Shown in pieces: positions 51,982-59,607 of a stretch of 64,000 bases of DNA (the stretch's first letter is position 1; every line of letters starts with the position of its first letter). Under the pieces are notes generated by a model. It searched no databases. It saw only the letters and a list, made by a program, of their open reading frames with translations, and had not been told where the DNA came from. The DNA lies in the NCBI RefSeq assembly GCF_023169965.1, contig NZ_AP025592.1, positions 186,001-250,000 on the forward strand, read 5' to 3'. Source of the DNA: Anaeromyxobacter paludicola. GTDB lineage: Bacteria; Myxococcota; Myxococcia; Myxococcales; Anaeromyxobacteraceae. The translations under genes and the position numbers were made by a program.

Positions 51982-54762
51982 CTAGAGGCACCGCCAGAAG
52001 GCGGTCGCCACCAGGGTCCGCTTGTCCTTCACCTGGGCCCGCCGCTTCAGCTCGGCGAGCGCCCGGTCCTTCTCGCCGTACTTCTGCGCCTCGCCGGCGC
52101 GGAGGTCGTCGAGCTTGCGCCGGTACTCGCGCTCGGCCCGCTCCAGCATGGCGCGCCGGTCGCGCAGCGGCAGGTCCACCTTGTCGTGGAGGGCGGCGCG
52201 CGCCTTCTCCCAGGCGGCGCGGGCCTCCTCCGCCGCCCGGCGCGGCGCCACCAGGGCGTCCTCCACCGAGCGGTCCCAGCGCTCGCGCGACTCGTCGAAG
52301 GCGGTGCCGGTCCGCTCCTGGAACTCGGCCACCAGCTTGGTGCAGACCTGGGCCAGCCCGTCCTCCTGGGCCTTGCCGATGGGGATGGCGCCGCCGCGCG
52401 GGGCCGAGCGGGTCTCCCGCGCCGGCAGCGAGGCGAAGAGCTCCGCCTCCTCCTGCGGCAGGAGGTGGTAGGCCTCCCCGTCCGACCAGAGGATGAGGTG
52501 GATCACCTTCTCCTCGGAGACCACGCCCTCGAGGCCGATCTTGTAGGCGAACCACCAGCCCTCGCGGCCGCCGAGCTCGCCGAGCCGCTCCGGCAGCGCC
52601 GCCGAGTCGAGCTCGAGGAAGGAGACGGCGTCCTGCGGCCGGGCCCGGACCGCGTCGGCGGCGGCGCGCGCCAGCCGCGCGCGTCGGGCCTTGGAGCGCG
52701 GGCCGGGGAGGGCGACCACCTCGGTCTCGGGGAGCGGCTGCGCCTGCTCCCCCTCGAACACCGCCTGGACCAGCGCCTCCTCCTGCGCCTCGCGCTGGGC
52801 CACCGCCTCGCGCGCCTTCTGCTCGGCCACGCGCAGCTTCCCGCGCACCTCGCCGTCGAAGCGCTCGAAGAGGAGCGCCTGGGCCGCGGCGAGCCGCGCC
52901 TCGATCCGCTGGTCGAGCTCCCCGCGCAGCTTCGCGAACGCCTGGTCGATCTCCTCGCCGGAGCGGCAGGACTGGTAGATGTCGAGGACCCGCTTCTCGA
53001 AGTCCACGCCCGAGCCGAGCGCGCCCAGGATCTCGTCCGAGGCGCCGAAGACGCCGTCGAAGAGGGCCAGCTTCTGCGAGAGCAGGTCGTAGAGCCGGGC
53101 GTCGGCGGCGTTCTGCCGGTTGAGGAAGTTCAGCACCAGCACGTCGCGCTGCTGGCCGTAGCGGTGGCAGCGGCCGATGCGCTGCTCGACGCGCTGGGGG
53201 TTCCAGGGCAGGTCGAAGTTGACGACCAGGTTGCAGAACTGGAGGTTCAGCCCCTCCGCCCCGGCCTCGGTCATGATCAGGATCTGGCTCTTGTGGCGGA
53301 ACTCCTCCACCAGCGCCTGCCGCTTGTCGGCCCCGCCGACGTCGCCGGAGAGGCAGGTGACCGCGTAGCCCTTCGACTCGAGCAGCCGGGCGAGGTAGTC
53401 CTGCGTGCGCCGGAACTCGGTGAAGACCACCGCCTTCTGCGGCCAGCCGCAGGCGCGGGCCACCGTGAAGGTCCGGTCCACGCCGCGCACCAGCGCGTCG
53501 CACTTGGCGTTGGAGGTGATGCTGCGGGCGAGCCGGGCGCAGTCGCGCAGCTCGGCCAGCTCCGCCTTCATCTTGGAGACCGCGACCGGGCCCGACGGCG
53601 ACTGGTAGTCGAAGGCGTCCTCGGGCAGCTCCTCCAGCTCGTCCTCGAAGCCGGCCAGCTCGAGCTCGAGCGAGGCCTGCGCGGCGCACTCGGCCCCGGC
53701 GAGCTTCTCGTCGAGCGCGTCGGCGAGCTTCTCGAGGGTGTGCGCCAGGGCGAAGGAGGAGGAGGCCAGGATCTTGCGGTAGACGAGCACGAACAGCGCC
53801 CGGCGCCCCGGCGGGATGGCGTAGGTGTCCTCGCGCCGGAGGTACTCGCTCACCCGGTCGTAGAGCTCCTGCTCCCGCGGGGTGGGCGCGAAGTCCTCCA
53901 CCAGCGAGCGGCGGGCGGTGAACTTCACGTACTCCTTCACCTGGCGGCGCAGGGTGCGGACCACCACCGGCGCGAGGCGCGCCTGCAGGTCGGCCGCCTT
54001 CTCCTCGGTCATCTCGCCGGTGGCGTACTGGAGCCGGAACGCCTCCTCGTTGCCGAGCAGCGCGTCGTCGATGAAGGCGGTGAGCCCGAGCAGCTCCATG
54101 AGGTCGTTCTGGAGCGGCGTCGCCGTGAGCATCAGCTTCGGGCACTTGCGCAGCGCCTTGCGGAGCGCCTGCCCGGTCTTGTGGTCGCGCTTGTAGGCGT
54201 TGCGGAGCCGGTGGGCCTCGTCGATGACCGCGAGGTCCCAGGGCACGCGCTCGAGCTGGTCGGCGCGCAGCGCGGCGAACTGGTGCGAGCAGATGACGAT
54301 GCCGCCGGTGTCGAAGGGGTTGAGCCGGAGCCCCTGCTTCTCGGCGGCGCGGGCCCGCTCGCCGTCCACCACCTCGGAGTCGAGCGCGAACTTGCTCCGG
54401 AGCTCGTCGCGCCACTGGGCGCGGAGCGACGACGGCACCAGGATGAGGATGCGCCCGCGCCCCTCCGCCGCGAGCTGCGCCAGCACGAGGCCGGCCTCGA
54501 CCGTCTTCCCGAGCCCCACCTCGTCGGCGAGCACGGCGCCGCCGGTCGGCAGGGCCGAGAGGGCGAAGGCCGCGGCCTCTATCTGGTGGGGGTTGAGATC
54601 GACGGCCGACTGGGCGAGCGCCGGCGCGAGCCGCGAGGCGCCCGAGCCCGAGCGCGCGGTGAGCGCCTCCGCGCTGACCCGCTGGTGAAAGCGGGTGAGC
54701 CCCGCGCCGTTGCCGCCGACCTGCTCCGCGCGCTCGCGCGCGGCTGAAACCACCGACCCCAT
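51982..54762 (-). CDS. SNF2-family DEAD/DEAH ATPase (RapA-like)
   Basis: 926-aa superfamily 2 ATPase of the SNF2 type. Motif I ADEVGLGKTVEAGL, motif II VIDEAHRLRN, motif III LTATPLQN, then the helicase C-terminal part with VVFTEFRRTQDYLARLL, LSGDVGG, MTEAGAEGLNLQ and RVEQRIGRCHRYGQ. A long coiled-coil-rich C-terminal region (about residues 620-926) has alternating basic and acidic helices. Size and motif spacing match bacterial RapA-like/SNF2 proteins that act on nucleic-acid-protein complexes. ATG 54762 has GGAGG 7 bases upstream. No methylase or other restriction/defence gene is adjacent. Its substrate is unknown. Confidence 0.85.
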   Translation of the reverse strand: MGSVVSAARERAEQVGGNGAGLTRFHQRVSAEALTARSGSGASRLAPALAQSAVDLNPHQIEAAAFALSALPTGGAVLADEVGLGKTVEAGLVLAQLAAEGRGRILILVPSSLRAQWRDELRSKFALDSEVVDGERARAAEKQGLRLNPFDTGGIVICSHQFAALRADQLERVPWDLAVIDEAHRLRNAYKRDHKTGQALRKALRKCPKLMLTATPLQNDLMELLGLTAFIDDALLGNEEAFRLQYATGEMTEEKAADLQARLAPVVVRTLRRQVKEYVKFTARRSLVEDFAPTPREQELYDRVSEYLRREDTYAIPPGRRALFVLVYRKILASSSFALAHTLEKLADALDEKLAGAECAAQASLELELAGFEDELEELPEDAFDYQSPSGPVAVSKMKAELAELRDCARLARSITSNAKCDALVRGVDRTFTVARACGWPQKAVVFTEFRRTQDYLARLLESKGYAVTCLSGDVGGADKRQALVEEFRHKSQILIMTEAGAEGLNLQFCNLVVNFDLPWNPQRVEQRIGRCHRYGQQRDVLVLNFLNRQNAADARLYDLLSQKLALFDGVFGASDEILGALGSGVDFEKRVLDIYQSCRSGEEIDQAFAKLRGELDQRIEARLAAAQALLFERFDGEVRGKLRVAEQKAREAVAQREAQEEALVQAVFEGEQAQPLPETEVVALPGPRSKARRARLARAAADAVRARPQDAVSFLELDSAALPERLGELGGREGWWFAYKIGLEGVVSEEKVIHLILWSDGEAYHLLPQEEAELFASLPARETRSAPRGGAIPIGKAQEDGLAQVCTKLVAEFQERTGTAFDESRERWDRSVEDALVAPRRAAEEARAAWEKARAALHDKVDLPLRDRRAMLERAEREYRRKLDDLRAGEAQKYGEKDRALAELKRRAQVKDKRTLVATAFWRCL

Positions 54763-54913
54763 CCGTCCGCCTCCGTCCCACTCACCCTGCCGCCCGCGCC
54801 CCCCCAGGAACCGGGAGCGCTCGCCAGCGACACAAGCGGCCATCCTAGCCGATCCCCGGCGAAGGAGGGAGCGCGATCCGCCGCGCACCTGCGCCCACTC
54901 CCGCTTCCAGCGT

Positions 54914-54942
54914 TTGACCCCGGCGCCGCGCCGGTCTACATG
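54914..54942 (+). promoter_or_regulatory. Promoter of thiS-thiG (leaderless)
   Basis: TTGACC (54914-54919), exactly 17 bases, TACATG (54937-54942), then 6 bases and the ATG at 54949. This is the best-formed leaderless promoter in the window; an ATG at 54940 lies inside the -10 and so is an unlikely start. Confidence 0.65.
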
Positions 54943-54948
54943 GACCGG

Positions 54949-55149
54949 ATGCAGGTCAAGCTCAACGGCGAGATCCGCGAGCTCCCCGACGGCCTCACGG
55001 TCACCGGGCTGCTCGCCCACCTGGGCATCAAGGCCCCGCGGGTGGCGATCGAGGTGAACGAGGCGGTGGTCACCAAGGACCGCTACGAGTCCCACAAGCT
55101 CTCGACCGGGGACTCGGTCGAGATCGTCGCCTTCGTCGGAGGAGGGTAG
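54949..55149 (+). CDS. thiS: Sulfur carrier protein ThiS
   Basis: 66-aa ubiquitin-like sulfur carrier ending in Gly-Gly-Gly, whose C-terminal glycine is adenylated and thiocarboxylated to donate sulfur to the thiazole ring of thiamin. Sequence features: [14 protein letters not shown] at the start, [18 protein letters not shown] and the C-terminal [15 protein letters not shown] 54949 is chosen over ATG 54940 because the latter overlaps the -10 box. thiG follows after 2 bases with a GGAGG site formed by the thiS 3' end. thiE lies nearby but is separated by a divergent gene. Confidence 0.93.
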   Translation: MQVKLNGEIRELPDGLTVTGLLAHLGIKAPRVAIEVNEAVVTKDRYESHKLSTGDSVEIVAFVGGG

Positions 55150-55151
55150 CC

Positions 55152-55928
55152 ATGGCCGCGGACGGATGGAGCCTGGGGAAGCACGCCTTCACGAGCCGCC
55201 TGCTCGTGGGCACCGGCAAGTACAAGGACTTCCCCACCATGAAGGCGGCGCTCGCCGCGTCCGGCGCCGAGGTGGTCACGGTGGCGGTGCGCCGGCTCGA
55301 TCTCTCGAAGCAGGGCGACGAGTCGCTCCTCTCCTGGATCCCGCAGGGGATGAAGCTCCTGCCCAACACGGCCGCCTGCTTCACTGCCGACGAGGCGATC
55401 CGGACGGCGCGGCTCGGGCGCGAGCTCGACATGGGCGACCTCGTGAAGCTCGAGGTCATCGGCGACAAGCGCACCCTCTTCCCCGACGTGGAGGAGCTGG
55501 TGAAGGCGGCGGCGGTGCTGGTGAAGGAGGGCTTCACCGTCCTGCCCTACACCAACGACGACCCGGTCACCGCGCGCAAGCTCGAGGACGCGGGCTGCGC
55601 GGCGGTGATGCCGCTCGGCGCCCCCATCGGCTCCGGCCTCGGCCTCCGGAACCCGTACAACCTCCGGATCATCATGGAGACGGTGAAGGTGCCGGTGCTG
55701 GTGGACGCCGGCGTCGGCACCGCCAGCGACGCGGCGCTCGCCATGGAGCTCGGCGCGGTGGCCGTGCTCATGAACACCGCCATCGCCGAGGCGAAGGACC
55801 CGGTGATGATGGCCGAGGCGATGCGCGACGGCGTGGCCGCCGGCCGCAAGTCGTTCCTCGCCGGCCGGATCCCGATGAAGCTCCACGCCTCGGCGTCGAG
55901 CCCGATGACCGGGCTCATCGGCACCTAG
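55152..55928 (+). CDS. thiG: Thiazole synthase ThiG
   Basis: 258-aa TIM-barrel enzyme assembling the thiamin thiazole phosphate from deoxyxylulose 5-phosphate, dehydroglycine and ThiS thiocarboxylate. Motifs: [48 protein letters not shown] with Lys99 as the Schiff-base lysine, [13 protein letters not shown] and [22 protein letters not shown]. Length and order are standard. Cotranscribed with thiS. Neither thiH nor thiO (the dehydroglycine source) is in the window, so that activity must be encoded elsewhere. Confidence 0.96.
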   Translation: MAADGWSLGKHAFTSRLLVGTGKYKDFPTMKAALAASGAEVVTVAVRRLDLSKQGDESLLSWIPQGMKLLPNTAACFTADEAIRTARLGRELDMGDLVKLEVIGDKRTLFPDVEELVKAAAVLVKEGFTVLPYTNDDPVTARKLEDAGCAAVMPLGAPIGSGLGLRNPYNLRIIMETVKVPVLVDAGVGTASDAALAMELGAVAVLMNTAIAEAKDPVMMAEAMRDGVAAGRKSFLAGRIPMKLHASASSPMTGLIGT

Positions 55929-55945
55929 GGCTCCGCTCGACGGGG

Positions 55946-55962
55946 AGGGGGCGCGGCCCCCT
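55946..55962. terminator. Possible bidirectional terminator between convergent genes
   Basis: AGGGGGC-GCG-GCCCCCT, a perfect 7-base-pair stem with a 3-base loop, placed between the thiG stop and the stop codon of the convergent gene (which it slightly overlaps). No T tract on either strand. Confidence 0.35.
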
Positions 55963-56773
55963 ACAACGGCGCGGCGGGCGCGATCCGCGTCACCGACTCC
56001 ACGTCGAGCCGGAACACCCGCGACGGCTTGCCCCAGTTGCCCGCCGAGAACCCCTTCGAGATCTTCTCGAAGGCGGCCGGGTTCTGGTGCGGCGCGAACT
56101 CCTCGACCACGCCGCGGACCTGGAGCCCGGTGTAGTCGTCGAGGTCGAGGATGGTGCGGGTCTCGCGCTTGTTGGCCTTCAGGTTCATGTAGGTCTTGAG
56201 GGCGAGCCCGTCGCCGTGGAAGAGCTGCAGCCGGCCGTCGCGCAGCTCCCAGTGGTAGATGAACCGCGGCGAGATGTTCGCCTGCACGCCCACGCCCACG
56301 AGCGCCGCGCGGACCCCGCCGACCGTCTCCTGCACCTCGTCGTAGGGGATCTGCTCGAAGAACTTCATCGTGTAGGGGCTGTGGTGGACGGTGAAGATCT
56401 GCGACCCCTTCACCCGCAGGTGTCCCTCGGGGGTCTGCTCGTAGAGCGCCGACGCAGGCGTGCCCGGGTCGTTCCCCCGCGTCTTCACCTGGAAGCCCTG
56501 GTACTGGGAGACGTTGGTGACGTGGACCGTCAGGCACTGCCACGGCTCCGGCGGCCGCGGCAGGGCGCCGCGGAGCTCCACCGTCATCTCCGTCGCCGAG
56601 GCGCCCGGCTCGAGCCGGACGATCGGGTGGACCGAGACCGCGGCGTAGGTGTTCGGCTGGCTGGTCGTCCCCATGAAGCTCAGCACCTTGTCGAACGGGA
56701 CGGTGCTGAAGTGAGGGACCTGCTTGCGCTTCTGCTCTTCCAGGAAATCGACGACACTCTGAAGATCGGACAC
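55961..56773 (-). CDS. Uncharacterised protein, possible flavin split-barrel fold
   Basis: 270-aa protein that I cannot assign. The C-terminal half (about residues 155-270) reads like a pyridoxamine-phosphate-oxidase-like split barrel: YHWELRDGRLQLFHGDGLA, then LKTYMNLKANKRETRTILDLDDYTGLQVRGVVEEF, a pattern similar to the strands and R-x-N-L-x-x-N element of FMN-binding barrels. The first half has no resemblance I can name but contains HFSTVPFDKVLSFMGT. No signal or membrane helix. GTG at 56773 with GAGGAG 6 bases before. It sits between thiG and thiE, pointing the other way. A redox role is only a guess. Confidence 0.6.
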   Translation of the reverse strand: MSDLQSVVDFLEEQKRKQVPHFSTVPFDKVLSFMGTTSQPNTYAAVSVHPIVRLEPGASATEMTVELRGALPRPPEPWQCLTVHVTNVSQYQGFQVKTRGNDPGTPASALYEQTPEGHLRVKGSQIFTVHHSPYTMKFFEQIPYDEVQETVGGVRAALVGVGVQANISPRFIYHWELRDGRLQLFHGDGLALKTYMNLKANKRETRTILDLDDYTGLQVRGVVEEFAPHQNPAAFEKISKGFSAGNWGKPSRVFRLDVESVTRIAPAAPL

Positions 56774-56821
56774 GAAGGTCTCCTCGTCTCCCCTGGTGGC
56801 GAAGCGTCCGGAGGATTAGCA

Positions 56822-58132
56822 ATGGCGGTCCCCGCTGTCCACCTCATAACGGACCGCCGGCTGGTCCCGGACCTGCCGGCTCGCGCGAGACAGGCCCTTT
56901 CGGGGCTGCCGCCCGGCACGGCCGCGGTCCACCTGCGAGAGAAGGACCTCGGCGGCGCGGCGCTCCTGCGGCTCGCGCGAGCGCTCCGCGACGCCTGCCA
57001 CGAGGCGGGGCAGCTGCTCCTGGTGAACGACCGGCTCGACGTCGCCCTCGCCGCCGGGGCCGACGGCCTGCACCTGCCGGCGAGCGGCCTGCCGCCCGCC
57101 GAGGCCCGCCGCGCGCTCGGTCCGGGGCCGCTCCTCGGGGTCTCCTGCCACTCGGAGGCGGACGTGGCCCGGGCCCTCCGGGGCGGGGCCGACTTCGCCA
57201 CCTTCGGCCCGGCGTTCGCGACGCCGTCCAAGCTCCGCTACGGGCCGCCGGTCGGGCTGGAGGCGCTGCGGCGGGCGGCGGCGCTCGGCCTGCCGCTCGT
57301 CGCGCTCGGCGGGATCGACGCCGCCAACGCGGGCGCGGCGCGCGCCGCCGGGGCCGGCGGGGTGGCCGCCATCCGGGCATGGCTCGCCGCGCCCGATCCG
57401 GCCGCCGCCGTGGCCGCCCTCCTCGAAGGCTTCGAGAACCCCGCTCCCGCGCCGCGGCTCCCACCTCCCGACCCGTCCCGGAGGACCGCCATGCCCCACG
57501 ACCCGCAGCGCGAACACGGCCCGCACGACCACCACCACGGGCGCGACGCGCACGGCAACCCCGCGGACCTCGCCGCCTACGTGGCGAAGCAGGAGGACCC
57601 CTCGCGCGACGAGTGGCAGAAGCCCGACCAGGTGCTCGCCGCGCTCGGCGTCGCGCCGGGCCAGGTGGTCTGCGACGTCGGCGCGGGCCCGGGCTACTTC
57701 ACGCTCCGCCTGGCGCGGGCGGTCGGGCCGGGCGGGGTGGTGCACGCGATGGAGATCGAGCCTGCGATCCTGGCGATCCTCCGCGAGCGGCTCGCCGCGG
57801 CGGGCGCGTCGAACGTCCGCGCGCACCTCGTCGCGCCCGAGGCGCTGCCGCTCCCGCCCGAGCCGTGCGACCTCGTCCTCGTGGCCGACGTCTTCCACCA
57901 CTTCCCGGACGGCCCGGCGGCGCTGCGCGCGCTCGCGGCGCGGCTGCGCCCCGGCGGCCGGCTCGTCAACCTCGACTTCCACGCCGGCGAGCTGCCGGTC
58001 GGGCCGGGCCCGGACCACAAGGTCTCGCGCGAGGCGTTCCTCGCCGCCGCCGCGGAGGCCGGGCTCGAGGTGGACCGGGAGCTCTCGTTCCTGCCCTACC
58101 AGTACCTGTTCGTGCTGCGCCCGGCCGGTTAG
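56822..58132 (+). CDS. thiE: Thiamin-phosphate synthase ThiE fused in frame to a SAM methyltransferase
   Basis: 436-aa continuous frame. Residues 1 to about 205 are ThiE-like: VHLITDRRL, HLREKDL, LLLVNDRLDVALAAGADGLHL, GVSCHSEADV, FATFGPAFATPSK and LVALGGID, the enzyme joining thiazole and pyrimidine phosphates. There is no stop before a class I methyltransferase (residues 224-436): VCDVGAGPGYFTLRLARAVGPGG, HAMEIEP, LVLVADVFHHF. The linker has a His-rich start (EHGPHDHHHGRD). An ATG at residue 224 has an ideal GGAGG 6 bases upstream, so the methyltransferase may also be made alone. The HLPAS in place of the usual HLGQ in the ThiE part is a deviation. ATG 56822 follows GGAGG by 7 bases. Confidence 0.82.
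   Translation: MAVPAVHLITDRRLVPDLPARARQALSGLPPGTAAVHLREKDLGGAALLRLARALRDACHEAGQLLLVNDRLDVALAAGADGLHLPASGLPPAEARRALGPGPLLGVSCHSEADVARALRGGADFATFGPAFATPSKLRYGPPVGLEALRRAAALGLPLVALGGIDAANAGAARAAGAGGVAAIRAWLAAPDPAAAVAALLEGFENPAPAPRLPPPDPSRRTAMPHDPQREHGPHDHHHGRDAHGNPADLAAYVAKQEDPSRDEWQKPDQVLAALGVAPGQVVCDVGAGPGYFTLRLARAVGPGGVVHAMEIEPAILAILRERLAAAGASNVRAHLVAPEALPLPPEPCDLVLVADVFHHFPDGPAALRALAARLRPGGRLVNLDFHAGELPVGPGPDHKVSREAFLAAAAEAGLEVDRELSFLPYQYLFVLRPAG
57491..58132 (+). CDS. Class I SAM-dependent methyltransferase (internal start within the ThiE frame)
   Basis: 213-aa methyltransferase if translated from its own ATG, which follows GGAGG by 6 bases. SAM-binding motif I is VCDVGAGPGYFTLRLA, then MEIEPAIL (motif post I acidic) and LVADVFHHFPDGPAALRAL. 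The N-terminal stretch has several His residues that might bind a metal. The C-terminal part resembles ubiquinone/arsenite-type small-molecule methyltransferases in general layout; the substrate is unknown. It could be a cleaved or independently translated product of the thiE reading frame. Listed separately because the ribosome site argues for independent translation. Confidence 0.45.
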   Translation: MPHDPQREHGPHDHHHGRDAHGNPADLAAYVAKQEDPSRDEWQKPDQVLAALGVAPGQVVCDVGAGPGYFTLRLARAVGPGGVVHAMEIEPAILAILRERLAAAGASNVRAHLVAPEALPLPPEPCDLVLVADVFHHFPDGPAALRALAARLRPGGRLVNLDFHAGELPVGPGPDHKVSREAFLAAAAEAGLEVDRELSFLPYQYLFVLRPAG

Positions 58133-58566
58133 CCCGGCTCGACCGGCGCCCGCGCCGGCCGGAGGCGCCCCGGGCCGCCCACCGCCACCGCCACCGCGGC
58201 CGCCAGCATCGGCAGGTCGCGGAGCACCGTGCCCCAGGTCGCCGCCTCCGCGCCGCCGAAGCAGCCGCAGTGAAGGTCGATCCCGCGCAGGAGCGCCTGC
58301 GAGAGCCCGGCGACGAAGAAGACCAGCATCGCCGCGGTGACGAGCGCGGCGGCGCGCGCCGCGATGCCGAGGACGAGCAGGGCCCCCACCGCGAGCTCGA
58401 TCCCGACCACCGCCGCCGCGGCGGCCGGGACGAGCGCCGCCGGGAGCATCCGGTAGTTGGCGAGGTCGGTGGCGAAGGCCGCCATGTCCGGGAGCTTGGT
58501 GGCCGCGGCGTAGAGGAAGAGGGCGCCGAGCGCCGCCCGGGCGAGCGCGAGGAGCACGGGCCTCAT
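58129..58566 (-). CDS. MauE/DoxX-family membrane protein
   Basis: 145-aa inner-membrane protein with four hydrophobic helices (LALARAALGALFLYAA, AALVPAAAAAVVGIELAVGALLVLG, AAALVTAAMLVFFVAG and the C-terminal LPMLAAAVAVAV). The loop DLHCGCFGGAE is the recognisable cysteine pair of the MauE/DoxX-like group, which handles disulfide or sulfur chemistry, for instance in methylamine dehydrogenase maturation. Its ATG overlaps the rhodanese stop (ATGA), so the two form an operon. Its stop overlaps that of the convergent methyltransferase gene. No mauA- or dsb-like partner is nearby. Confidence 0.8.
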   Translation of the reverse strand: MRPVLLALARAALGALFLYAAATKLPDMAAFATDLANYRMLPAALVPAAAAAVVGIELAVGALLVLGIAARAAALVTAAMLVFFVAGLSQALLRGIDLHCGCFGGAEAATWGTVLRDLPMLAAAVAVAVGGPGRLRPARAPVEPG

Positions 58567-59081
58567 CGCGCGCCCCCGCCGCAGACGTCGCAGGGTCCGG
58601 AGACGCCCGGGCCGCCCGCGGCCATCCAGGCCGGCCAGGCTCCGGTGAGGACGCGGACCTCCCGCACGCCCCGGGCGCGCAGGCGCGTCGCCACCGCCTC
58701 CGCCCGGCCGCAGTCGGCCTGGCCGTCGTAGACCACCACCAGCGGGAAGGTGGCGAGCCGGGAGACCACCTCGTCCTCGCCGGCCCCGCCGGGCGGCAGG
58801 TGCAGGGCGTTGGTCACGTGGCCCGCCTCGTACTCGCGCGCCTCGCGGGCGTCCACGAACCCGGCCGTGCAGGCGGTGCAGCGCGCCGCGGCCTCCTCCA
58901 CCGAGATGCGCGGCGTGGCGAGCGGCCCCTGGGCCGGGAGCTGGCAGGTGCCGGCGCCGGTGTCGGCGAGCGCGCGGGCCGGCCGGCCGAGCGCCGCGGG
59001 GTGCGGCGAGAGGGCGTTGGCGCAGAGCCCGGCGAGGGCGCCGGCGAGCGCCACCCCGGCGGCCTGGGAGACGAGTCTCAC
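58563..59081 (-). CDS. Exported rhodanese-like protein with atypical active-site loop
   Basis: 172-aa protein. The N-terminal hydrophobic segment (AAGVALAGALAGLCANAL) suggests export or a membrane anchor. The rhodanese domain begins ISVEEAAARCTACTAGFVDAREAREYEAGHVTNALHLPPGG. In place of the usual active-site loop starting with Cys after Val-Val-Tyr, it has VVVYDGQADCGRAEAVA: Asp at the first position and Cys six residues later. A C-terminal CDVCGGG gives two more cysteines. It could be a persulfide carrier with a shifted cysteine or a non-catalytic domain. Cotranscribed with the MauE-like gene. GTG 59081 lies 6 bases after a TAGCAT box. Confidence 0.78.
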   Translation of the reverse strand: MRLVSQAAGVALAGALAGLCANALSPHPAALGRPARALADTGAGTCQLPAQGPLATPRISVEEAAARCTACTAGFVDAREAREYEAGHVTNALHLPPGGAGEDEVVSRLATFPLVVVYDGQADCGRAEAVATRLRARGVREVRVLTGAWPAWMAAGGPGVSGPCDVCGGGAR

Positions 59082-59087
59082 GCCGCC

Positions 59088-59093
59088 ATGCTA
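59088..59093 (-). promoter_or_regulatory. -10 box (leaderless type) of the rhodanese/MauE operon
   Basis: TAGCAT on the minus strand (complement of 59088-59093), 6 bases before the GTG at 59081. It shares a 68-base region with the divergent queD -10 box. Confidence 0.4.
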
Positions 59094-59133
59094 GCGCGCC
59101 TCCGGGCGGGGTGCACCGGGGAGGCGGGGCGGG

Positions 59134-59139
59134 TATATT
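59134..59139 (+). promoter_or_regulatory. -10 box of queD
   Basis: TATATT, 10 bases before the queD ATG at 59150. The context lacks a ribosome site, so a leader of 2-4 bases at most is expected. Confidence 0.5.
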
Positions 59140-59149
59140 GCGCGCCGAA

Positions 59150-59542
59150 ATGGGTTCCCCCGTCTACGAGATCTCCAAGGACTTCTTCTTCTCCGCCGCC
59201 CACTGCATCCGGTTCCACCCGGGGAAGTGCGAGCGGCTGCACGGCCACAACTGGCGCATCCGCGTCCACGCCCGCGCGTCCGAGCTGAACCACCTCTCGA
59301 TGGTCGTGGACTTCGCCGACCTCCAGAAGATCGTGGCCGAGCTCTGCGCCCGGTTCGACCACCGGAACGTGAACGAGGTGCCGCCGTTCGACGAGCTCAA
59401 CACCACCGCCGAGAACCTGGCGCGCTTCTTCTACCAGGAGGCGGATCGGGCCCTGCTCGAGACGGAGAAGGGGCGGGTGCGGGTCTCCAAGGTCGAGGTC
59501 TGGGAGAACGAGGGCTCGCTGGCGGTGTACCGCGAGGAGTGA
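59150..59542 (+). CDS. queD: 6-carboxytetrahydropterin synthase / 6-pyruvoyltetrahydropterin synthase family (QueD)
   Basis: 130-aa tunnelling-fold enzyme that converts dihydroneopterin triphosphate to 6-carboxytetrahydropterin in queuosine synthesis (or to 6-pyruvoyl pterin in relatives). FSAAHCIRF with the first zinc histidine, CERLHGHNWRI with the second and third histidines and the catalytic cysteine, MVVDFADLQKIV, DHRNVNEV, and the C-terminal VEVWENEGSLAVY are all in place. ATG 59150 lies 10 bases after TATATT. queA and tgt are encoded elsewhere in the window (6-8 kb), so the queuosine genes are scattered. An involvement in pterin rather than queuosine synthesis cannot be excluded. Confidence 0.9.
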   Translation: MGSPVYEISKDFFFSAAHCIRFHPGKCERLHGHNWRIRVHARASELNHLSMVVDFADLQKIVAELCARFDHRNVNEVPPFDELNTTAENLARFFYQEADRALLETEKGRVRVSKVEVWENEGSLAVYREE

Positions 59543-59595
59543 GCGCGCCCGCCTGCGTCCCGGCGGGTCCCCGGCCCGGCGTCAGGGCGAGGCGG

Positions 59596-59601
59596 TAACC
59601 T
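59596..59601 (+). promoter_or_regulatory. -10 box (leaderless type) of addB
   Basis: TAACCT, 6 bases before the GTG at 59608; no ribosome binding site. Same hexamer and spacing as for the gene at 49153. Confidence 0.45.
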
Positions 59602-59607
59602 CCCGCC

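Noticed and set aside
51982-54762. A DISARM-type or other phage-defence locus around the SNF2 ATPase.
   Set aside because: No methyltransferase, DrmA/B/C-like or nuclease gene is adjacent; neighbours are a histidine kinase and thiamin genes.
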